Source: Cryphonectria parasitica EP155 (lineage: Eukaryota > Ascomycota > Sordariomycetes > Diaporthales > Cryphonectriaceae). From it: a stretch of DNA of 64,000 bases. Below the pieces are notes generated by a model. The model was not told the origin of the DNA and did not search any database. It saw only the letters and a list, made by a program, of their open reading frames with translations. This document shows positions 56,001 to 64,000 of the stretch, piece by piece (the first letter of the stretch is position 1; each line of letters opens with the position of its first letter). Position numbers and translations under genes: made by a program. The stretch is from NCBI RefSeq assembly GCF_011745365.1, contig NW_024468910.1, positions 2,880,068-2,944,067 on the forward strand. Direction: 5' to 3'.

Positions 56001-57071
56001 GGCAAATCTGGAAAAGCACTTCAAGCTAGCTCACCGGTGGGCCTGCGTGCTGCTACTAGACGAGGCAGATGTGTTTCTCGCGAAAAGAACTGTACGAACA
56101 CCTGAGTGACCTAAACAGAAGGAATCTTGTAGCACTGACATCTCATAGAAAACCGACGTGAAGCGAAACGGACTTGTATCTGGTCAGTCGCTCCAAGCTA
56201 TACCAAAGATAGCTATACTGATGGCTTCGACCTAGTTTTCCTTCGCATTCTGGAGTACTACCCAGGGATCTTGTTCCTGACAACCAATCGGGTTGGTGCT
56301 ATTGACGATGCGTTCCGCTCACGACTTCATCTCACGCTGTACTATCCAAAGCTTCTCGAGAAGCAAAGTACCAAGATCTGGAAGAACAACATCAGAAAGC
56401 TGAAAGAAGTCAATGAACAGCGAGTCAAGGCAGGTCAACAACCCATCAAGTACGACAAGCACGAGATCATCAAGTGGGCCTCGACCAATTGGGAGAGTCT
56501 TCAGTGGAACGGTCGTCAAATTAGGAATGCATTCCAAACCGCCATTGCGCTAGCAGAATTCAATGCCCGGTCACGAAAGTCTAGAAAGCGAACCGGCGGG
56601 GAGACTCCATCACCATCTCCCAAGAAGTCCAAGACACCTGTCTTGGATCAAGATACCTTCATGCTGATTGCAGATGCCTCAAGTCAGTTCAACGATTATC
56701 TTCTGCAGACTCACGGCTATGATGAGGAGATGACAGCGTCCAGAGACCAGGTCAGACCAGCTAGCTTCAAAGCAAAGCCAAATCGAATCAAGAGAGTGCA
56801 GGACTCATCCGAATCAGATTCGGATTCAGATGCAAGCTCTGGGCCAAGTCACGAATCAGACAGCAGCTCAGGGCCAGGCTCTGACACAGAATCAGATGCA
56901 AGTGCTGATTCTGAGTCTGATTCCGCGGTCGAGAGAAAGAGAAAGAAGACAAAAACGAAGAAAGGCAAGAGAAAGTCCGAAAAAAAGACAAAAGAGACAG
57001 AATTGCCGGATGAACAAGAGAAGAAGGAGAAGAAGGAGAAGAAGAAGAAGAAGAAAAGGTCGGATCTTTGA
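53022..57071 (+). CDS. Large AAA ATPase of the fungal DUF7025 type
   Basis: Nine exons (53022-53929, 53986-54916, 54980-55397, 55472-55660, 55718-55777, 55849-55896, 55970-56091, 56149-56182, 56236-57071) with introns of 53-74 nt encode 1181 residues; all phases agree. An acidic Ser/Thr/Asp N-terminus with coiled-coil potential precedes a DUF7025-like region (about 380-520: ENLWMLFDTGTMIYCP, SGKEVFWVTDA). The AAA module has Walker A HGAPGVGKTST (Lys about 831), Walker B VLLLDEADVFL (about 876-886), sensor 1 LFLTTNRVG (Asn about 921) and an Arg-finger-like DDAFRSRLHLTLYY. The C-terminus has an acidic Ser/Asp-rich block (about 1050-1110) and a Lys-rich tail (EKKEKKKKKKRSDL), suggesting nuclear location. 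The family is abundant in moulds and poorly characterised. An alternative start is 53043. Confidence 0.9.
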
Positions 57072-58196
57072 GACGCTAGTGTTTTTATATGATCGCTTTT
57101 TCTTAGCATTTAATTCCTGCAAATTTCAATTGTTGTATTTCATGAATATTCTATTTATTGCTTTTATTGTACTTTGTCGCCTGCTAATGCATACGAGTAG
57201 TCGGAATCATTCGAAGCATATTTCTGAAATTTCTCACCATTCGAACCTTAATTGCTGGTTGTTTTGAAACAATACATAATTCATGCGATCTTCTTGCATA
57301 GACAAATGTCGAAGACCCTCATGCAATGGTCAAAGCCACTGAGATAAGGCCACTTTTCCCGTCTTGACTACTGGGACAACCACTCTCCTGCCTCCTCGCT
57401 CCCAGGTCTGGCTGCGTATATTTTCTCGAAGCTTGCACAAGCCAAAATGGTTGAACTCCTGGCGGCCAAGAACCACACCCTCTCCACAGCTACCGTCCAT
57501 CCCCGATCCGTGGAGACACATCTCTTCGCCAGAGCAGTGCGACGCCAAGCATAGTCCCCATAGATCATAGTAAGATAGTTGCATGAGAGTTCAGCAATAA
57601 CTCGTAATTCTTGTATTTAAAGCCTTGATGTCCTTATATTCAATTGATTGACACGGGCTTTCCTTCTCAACTCTAGATTGGCTTATCGCTTATTTTCTTA
57701 TATAATCTGTTTTGTCTTATGTGATCAGATGACTGCTGCTCTTAAGATGCAGAGCTCGACCCCTCACAAGATTGTATGCTACAATGAAGGCTAATCTGTA
57801 GTAACAAAATCATATGTTGAACTTTGAAAATGCATGCAGTGGCCTGAAAATTGCCTGCAGGGCAACTGCACTATGTGCGTTGACTGCTCCTTTCCATGTA
57901 ATTAGTACACAATGTACCGAAGTCGTTTTGCTTAAGTAATCAACTCAGATCATTGACTACTATCCCCTTGGGAGTACCCCTGGCGCCAATAAGCGGGTAC
58001 CGTCGGAACTTTACCTAATGACTTTAGGCGGGGACTTGGAGCAACTTTCTGCTTTCGCAAGCCCGATCGAGAGGCGAACTTCGGAGCCCTTCTCAACAAC
58101 AATTCGTACAACCATACTTGAGCTGTGTTGGCGGCGGCGTCGTTTTAATTGTCGTTGACGAGCTACAATCACATCCAGTCCCCTTATTTGGCAAGG
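57072..58196. other. Intergenic region upstream of lipoyl synthase
   Basis: This is the 3' flank of the AAA ATPase (AT-rich, TATTTATT-like stretches near 57150) and the promoter of the lipoyl synthase gene. Short reading frames near 57360-57570 show no protein character. Nothing else is seen. Confidence 0.5.
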
Positions 58197-59580
58197 ATGG
58201 CATCCTCAGCGTCAACACTACGCCGCGTAGAGGCACCACTGCGGCGCTCTCTCACGCGAGCTGTGGCTTCGAGCAGTCGAGGCTATGCCACTATTCCCAC
58301 AGACTCCAAGTCCCCGACCTCACAGCCCATCACCACAACAACGTCTTCATCGTCGTTGTCCTCCTCCTCCTCTACGCCTTCAGGGACGAGCGTACGACCG
58401 ACATATTTCAAGAATACCACCGTCCTCTCCCTCGATTCTTTCCTTGCCAAGCGCGAAGAAGAAAACCTCCCCAGCTCCGAGGCTTACGAGCTGCGCACTG
58501 CCCAGGTCGGGCCCGCCGGCCGCAAGAAGACGATTACCCGCATTCCCAAGTGGCTCAAGACGTCCATCCCTTCTCCCGGCGCCAACTCCAACTACGGCAA
58601 GATCAAGGCCGACCTCCGCGGCCTCAACCTCCACACCGTCTGCGAGGAGGCCCGCTGTCCCAACATCGGCGAGTGCTGGGGCGGCGACAACAAGTCCGCC
58701 GCCACCGCCACCATTATGCTCATGGGTGACACCTGCACCCGCGGCTGCCGCTTCTGCAGTGTCAAGACGAACCGCAAGCCCCAGCCTCTCGATCCCCACG
58801 AGCCTGAGAACACCGCCGAGGCCCTCGCCAGGTGGGGCTTGGGCTACGTCGTGCTCACTAGCGTAGACCGAGACGACCTCGCTGACGGCGGTGCAAGGCA
58901 CTTTGCCGAGACCATCCGCAGGATCAAGAGCAAGAAACCCACCCTGCTGGTAGAGGCGCTGACGGGAGATTTTATGGGCGACCTCGACATGGTCAGGCTC
59001 GTTGCCGAGAGCGGGCTGGACGTCTACGCCCACAATGTGGAGACGGTCGAGGGCCTGACGCCCTACGTTAGGGACCGCAGGGCTACGTTCAAGCAGAGCT
59101 TGAAGGTGCTGGAGGAAGTGAAGAGGCTGAAGGGAGACGATATCATCACCAAGACGAGTATCATGTTGGGTCTGGGCGAGATGGAGGAGGAGATCTGGGA
59201 GACATTGAGAGGTAAACCACACCCATCCCTCTGTTGACTTGAGAATGACTGACTGACGGGTAATCGATCGCACTGCTACAGAGCTGAGAAAGGTAGGCGT
59301 CGATGTCGTCACCTTTGGGCAGTATATGCGCCCGACGAAGCGACACCTCAAGGTCGAGAAGTATGTCACGCCTGACGAGTTTGAATACTGGCGGCAGAGA
59401 GCCCTAGACATGGGCTTTCTCTACTGCGCCAGCGGGCCCCTGGTGCGCTCATCGTACAAGGCTGGCGAGGCTTTCATCGAGAACGTCCTGCGGAAGAGGG
59501 CTGGAGAGAAGGCTGTGGCCGCGGCTCGGGGACTGGATGAGGCTGTTATTTCGGGACAGGACAAGACGAGCTCGCTGTGA
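58197..59580 (+). CDS. Lipoyl synthase, mitochondrial
   Basis: Two exons (58197-59211 and 59282-59580) around a 70-nt intron (GTAAAC...CTACAG) encode 437 residues. The first 33 or so residues ([19 protein letters not shown]) form a mitochondrial presequence, followed by a Thr/Ser-rich spacer. The auxiliary [4Fe-4S] cluster motif C-x4-C-x5-C is present ([12 protein letters not shown]), as is the radical SAM motif CxxxCxxC (CTRGCRFC). The conserved [33 protein letters not shown] and [21 protein letters not shown] follow. The C-terminal RSSY motif ([10 protein letters not shown]), which binds the auxiliary cluster, is intact. The enzyme inserts two sulfurs into octanoyl groups on the lipoyl domains of pyruvate and 2-oxoglutarate dehydrogenases and the glycine cleavage H protein, using S-adenosylmethionine. 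It is the counterpart of yeast Lip5. Confidence 0.96.
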
Positions 59581-60101
59581 TGTTCGTGACGAATTGACCA
59601 GACACTTCATTCAAGTCGTGCTCGTCACTTGTCCTGTATTCTTATTACTTTTTGTTTTCTCGGCACAAGGGATATTGGGAGGTAGGATTTGCATACTGGA
59701 CTCGGCGCAACTCTGGCGGCATGGGAGGGAATTCCGGACTGGACCAGTGATTCAACAGCCTGTGTAGGAGGGCAGTACGCAAATAGCAATAGCATGGAGA
59801 AGATGAACTACCAAGAGGGCAGAGCGAATTTCAACACCGGCATATATCTGCCAAGTTCCAAGCGGGTCCATCTCGTCTCTTTGATCTCTTTTGCCAGCCA
59901 AGACACTGATTCGGGAAAAGGGCCTTCTTCTTGTTCATGGTACGTTGCATTCCTGATTTATCTCATGGCTACGTTTGTATCAAGTGAAGTATGCTCACTA
60001 CCTTGGACAGTACGTTGTATCTCTTGCTCATTTACTCCAGATCCTTATGAGTCGACCGTCATGGTGCCGCAGCATTGTCTGTCAGGAATAACACGACGTC
60101 A
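59581..60101. other. Convergent 3' intergenic region
   Basis: This region separates the convergent lipoyl synthase and MFS transporter genes. No gene or repeat is recognised. Confidence 0.5.
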
Positions 60102-61315
60102 TCAAAGACACTTCTCTACAAAAGCATCACGTCCCTCGCTGGATTTATCTTCCTCGTCAGCCTGCACCCCCTCGATATGCATCGTCCGTTCCAACTTCCC
60201 CGCCGTAAAGGCGCGGATCTTCTTGCCATAGAAATAGACAAGAGGGAGGCCGAGCGTGACGATGCCCAGGGCGGCGGCATAGATGCAGAAGCTCTTCATG
60301 AAGCCGAGCTGCTCGACCCAGGTTGTGGCGTCGAAGGAGAGGGCGAAGCCGATGATGAGGCGGAAGGACGAGATGTTAATAAGGACGGGACTTTGAGAAC
60401 CTTGCAATCAGTATAAAGCTGGCGGCACAGGGTTGGGAATCATGTGCTGTGATACTCACCCAGCATATCCGGGATAGCTCTCGACGAGATACACCGACAA
60501 CAGCGCATTGGCGGTCAGGAACGCGAACCCAATGAGGAAGATACTGATGAGAAACACGATAATCGGCACCGTGCTGACGTTGTCGGCTGCATACCCGAAC
60601 AGCACCGTCCCCGCGATGCCGCACAGCAGCGGCAGCACGAGACTGACCAGATGCGCCTCGGGCTCCCTCCGCCCGCCAGCCTTCTTTGCATGCCAGTTGG
60701 ACACCCTGTCGGCGAGATACCCGCCAAAGAACCAGACAAAGGGGCTGGCGACCACAACGGGGATGACAGCCAGGCCGAGATGCTCAAATTGCCACCCAGC
60801 CGCGAGCAGCACCGCGGAGCCGACCTGTCCGGCGGCGCCCTGGATTGAGACGAGGGCCGAGTTGGTGAGCATCACCCACAGGATGTTGGGGATCACGGAC
60901 GTCTTGATGGTCTCCCAGACGGCGCGGCGGGCGCGTCGCCACTCGGGGTTTACATTCAAGATGCCAAAGTTGCTCTTCTTGTCGCGCGGGCCGTAGCTGC
61001 TCGGGTCGAGGCGCGGTCGGGTCTCTCCTGGGTACAGGGCGTACACTGGTCTGCCGGCTGTGGATAATCTTGGTCAGCTGATGAGTCTCATCATATCAGT
61101 TCTGGGATCCAGGGGCTTCGAGCTCTCTCTTGAGGACGAGAAGCAGAGAGACATACCAAGCTCGGCATCCGATCGAATAAAGCGAGACTCGGGAACGAAG
61201 GCAAGAAGAAAGAACCAAGCCAGGACGCCCAGACCCGCCGTGATCCAATAAATATACCTCCAGTTCAGACGAACCACAATGATGGGGCTAACAATCACCT
61301 CACCCATCTCGTCAG

Positions 61316-61355
<40 letters not shown>

Positions 61356-62192
61356 CTCAGGTCACCTCGAGACTTAATTAGGGTTGACTCATCACTTCAA
61401 CAGCGCGCACACATACCTCGCGATGCCCAGGCTCACGATGAACACTCCCTGAGCTGCACCAATCAGTGAGATGGCCCTGTTCCGCTGATGAATAAACATC
61501 ATATCCTGCACGACCAGAGGGATCAGCGCCTCCACCGCCCCAGCCCCCAAGCCCTGGAACGCCCTCGCGGCGAGATGGCTCGGCAGGCTCCGCGAGGCGC
61601 CGGCCCACAGCCCACCAGCCCAGGCCATGACGCCCACAGCCAGCAGGACGGGCCGGCGCCCGACGGCAATGGACAGCGGCACGAGGACGTACGAGGCGAC
61701 GCCGTTCATGAGCAGAGGGAGCGAGCTCAGCAGGGCGACCTGCCACACGGGCGGGCCGCCGAGCCCGGCCAGCACGCTGAAGGGGTTGAGGTTGACGGCG
61801 CCGCCGACGCCGGCGAGGGCGCCGAGGTCAGGAGACCCGAGGATCCTGGGGTCGATGCCGTCGTACTCGAGCACGAAGACGGGGACCAGGGCGCCGATGA
61901 TGAACTCGGAGGCCAGGGCGAGGGCGCCGAAGAAGGAGAGGCTGGTGACGGCGGCCCACTTGCGCCAGACTGGGAGGTTGAGCGGGTCTCGCGGGTCGGG
62001 GGTCGGCATGGGCACGCAGCGCAGGCGGTCTCCGTCGAAGAGCTGTGTAGTCCCGATGACCTCGGCGGCCGTGGTGGCGGTGGTGGCGCTGCTATTGCTG
62101 TTGCTGTTATTTATATGAACGGTCGCCATGATCGGGGCAGCGGGCAGATTCCCGGTTGGCTGGGGCGTTGACGTGGACCTTGAGGATATCAT
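60102..62192 (-). CDS. MFS transporter, drug:H+ antiporter-like
   Basis: Four exons (62192-61417, 61287-61157, 61057-60460, 60390-60102) give 597 residues. A second Met at 62129 would give 576 and is equally possible. Introns are 129, 99 and 69 nt; the first contains a (CT)16 microsatellite. The junctions restore LGIASPIIVVRLNWRYIYW, DAELAGRPVYALYPGE and ESYPGYAGPVLINISSFRL. About twelve membrane segments are present. Motifs include DPRDPLNLPVWRKW before helix 1, SIAVGRRPVLL in the loop after helix 2, and FVPESRF after helix 6. The central loop is long and charged (PRDKKSNFGILNVNPEWRRARRA), as in fungal members acting on toxins, siderophores or other small molecules. The substrate cannot be predicted. 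Confidence 0.87.
61317..61348. repeat. (CT)16 microsatellite in an MFS transporter intron
   Basis: Sixteen CT units lie inside the first intron of the MFS transporter, read as GA on its coding strand. It lengthens that intron to 129 nt and places a purine-rich tract upstream of the acceptor. It should be length-variable among strains. Confidence 0.85.
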
Positions 62193-64000
62193 CTTGTTCA
62201 CGCTCAGGGCAAATTCTCCTGCTCTGCTCTTGTTACTGTTCTTTTCCTGCACGGGATGTTATCTTCTCTTTTACTTCTTCCTCAGAACAGAAAACACAAA
62301 TCGTAATGGTAGATTGTAATTTGTCTTTCCACCAGAATATCTCAGTTCCCCTCACAGTACCAGTGATGGGCTTGAGAAAAGAAAGATAAGAGTACGATCT
62401 GAATGAGTAAAGGCTTTGATTCGCCCGATGTGGTATCAAGACATCAGGTTTGGAGGACTGACATGCGTCAAGAGACTCGCAAGGATATAAAGAAAGAATA
62501 CGAGATGCTCATGCAGCGCACGGCTATTTTTGTCACTCTACACGGCATAGAATGGTACCCAGGACATGCCCAAACGGGTGATTCATTAGCAAACGCGTTA
62601 GAGAAACAGAAGAACGAGAAACAAGCAAAGATGCCCTCTTCTCCAATCAGATGACCAGCTGCTGCCGGCGCCGGCGCCGGCGCCGCCTGTCCTCCCTGGA
62701 AAGCAAAGTAGGGCCTGATGATGGAAGGGAGCTAGCCTGGGTCAAGGGAAACAATTGACGAGAAGAATAGTGGGATGGACGTGTATGTGACCTACTCAGC
62801 CCATAGACTTTGCCTGCCCTGAGTAATTTTTCTGTGGTGCTCCCTTGAGTACTCAGCAGCATGGTGCGTGCTCTCTGATAATGCCACTCAAGAAAAAGAA
62901 GCAACATGTTCCAAAAAGCAGCTCTTCCAGGATGTGATCGTCAACCAAGATGCAACGAACGGACAGCCGTAACCAAAGCGAGCCACACCACAAAACCGTC
63001 CCAAAAGCATGACCGTGCAGCCAGCATCCCATCTTCTGGCGGTGAAGACCCTCCTCGTCTAGCCAAACCTCGAGATCGGCATCATGTATGTCTCTTCTCG
63101 AAGCAACTCTCCTTTCCCGATTCCCACAACACAACAGGACTACTAAGAGAGGCCTGCCGCTGCGGCTGATCGAAGACGGTCCATTGGTAGGGGGGCATCT
63201 GCCGTCCGCACCCCTTACCTGAAACACTGCTCTCTTTTTGGCGGCCTTGTTCCCGTGTTGCGTCCCGCCTCCGGTATGGAGTGGCATGCCTGTAGAGACT
63301 TGGTAGTACACCCACTTGACCCACCTCCCCCGGCCAAATGAAGGGGAGACCTGGCGCAACGGCAGATACCCCGATGTAGCCCACTTGCGGCATACAAAGG
63401 TGTGATGGCACGGGAAGACGACTATATGGGGTCGGACAGCCAGGTGTGCAAATCCCTCCCTCCCATGCCCCCCCCCCCTTTCACTTAGCTCGCCGTTGCA
63501 GACACCATCCCCATGTGACACATCCACTCGGCGTTGGGGGCCAAGAAAGGGGGACTGGTTATGGACTGGTTTTGAACGCAGTGATGTCTGGGCGAACGAA
63601 AACCACCATACCTTTTGGTGCCTTAGTATGGTTGGAGATTTTATGACCTCGCGGCAGGCTCAGGGAAGAGGAATGTATGGAGACTTCGACCTAGCTTCGA
63701 AAATCTAAACCAAGGGAGTCAGTCGTGTATAGAAGAGAGCGGACCTGGCGAAGATTGTTGGATGCTATCAGGAGGAGGCCATTATGAAGGAAGGAAGAAG
63801 GAGAGGGAACAAGAGCCTGGCCAAGAAGTTCACCAAATGCTCCAGGGCCTTCTTCGTCAGGCACTTTAGGCTCCTTGGCTCTTGACACAAGTCCCTAGTG
63901 CTAGTCAACAGAAGGCTAGGCGCTTTCACTATCGTGCGTGCCCAAACTTCTAGGCTTGGCGCTTCACTACTACACCCTCTCTGGCAGTGACCAGACCTTC
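62193..64000. other. Terminal intergenic region with no supported gene
   Basis: This 1.8-kb stretch begins with the MFS transporter promoter. It contains a GCCGGC-type repeat at about 62664-62685 and a C-rich run near 63470. A 224-codon minus-strand frame (62853-63527) is Cys/His/Gly-rich but shows no recognisable domain, so I do not call it a gene. No RNA gene is seen. Confidence 0.5.

Noticed and set aside
58380..59411. Minus-strand reading frame of 343 codons
   Set aside because: It is antisense to lipoyl synthase, whose motifs are complete on the plus strand; the frame is a by-product of high-GC third positions.
62853..63527. Minus-strand frame of 224 codons with Cys and His
   Set aside because: No recognisable domain, and overlapping frames on both strands look equally random.

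Overview
The window is nuclear DNA of a filamentous ascomycete (Pezizomycotina, most likely a Sordariomycete). The evidence is many genes split by short introns of about 50-130 nt with GTATGT/GTGAGT-like donors and CTAAC/CTGAC-like branch sites, monocistronic genes on both strands, a tRNA interrupted by an intron after anticodon position 37, and families typical of mould genomes (MFS and MATE transporters, an Msc7-type aldehyde dehydrogenase, a CREG-like secreted protein, an MBA1/mL45-like protein, a CIA30 protein, a DUF7025-type AAA ATPase and a STAND-like protein). I see no transposon, rRNA, CRISPR array or prokaryote-style operon. All exon structures were built by hand from splice signals, reading phase and family conservation, so single junctions may be off by a few bases.

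Layout. 0-13 kb: the 3' part of an unidentified conserved gene (+), a secreted CREG-like protein (-), a membrane-anchored aldehyde dehydrogenase (-), an F-box-like protein (-) divergent from a mitochondrial Mg2+ channel of the Mrs2 family (+), and an unknown protein (-). 14-28 kb: a MATE exporter (-), a drug/metabolite transporter (+), an MFS sugar transporter (+) with candidate CreA sites, an intron-containing tRNA-Asp, an aldo/keto reductase (+) and an ER PDI-like protein (+) whose redox cysteines are gone. 28-40 kb: a three-domain kinase/HAD/uracil phosphoribosyltransferase fusion (-), an MBA1/mL45-like mitochondrial protein (+), a sodium:solute symporter whose first exon cannot be found (-), and a CIA30 complex I assembly factor (-). 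40-50 kb: a multi-RRM RNA-binding protein (+), a large Ser/Thr-rich secreted protein (-) and an eight-exon RRT8-like membrane protein (-). 50-57 kb: a STAND-like gene (-) divergent from a 1181-residue AAA ATPase (+). 58-64 kb: lipoyl synthase (+), an MFS transporter (-), and about 1.8 kb of apparently empty sequence.

Most neighbours are functionally unrelated, as is usual in fungi. Four genes serve mitochondria (Mrs2, MBA1/mL45-like, CIA30, lipoyl synthase) but are dispersed. The arrangement that most resembles a functional unit is the head-to-head pair at 50.0-57.1 kb, a STAND-like protein and a DUF7025-type AAA ATPase sharing a 0.7-kb promoter region; a role in self/non-self recognition is only a hypothesis. 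Other points of note are two adjacent 8-nt microexons rebuilding a cysteine-free thioredoxin motif in the PDI-like gene, a 13-nt microexon followed by a GC-AG intron in the RRT8-like gene, and loss of several catalytic residues in the aldo/keto reductase.
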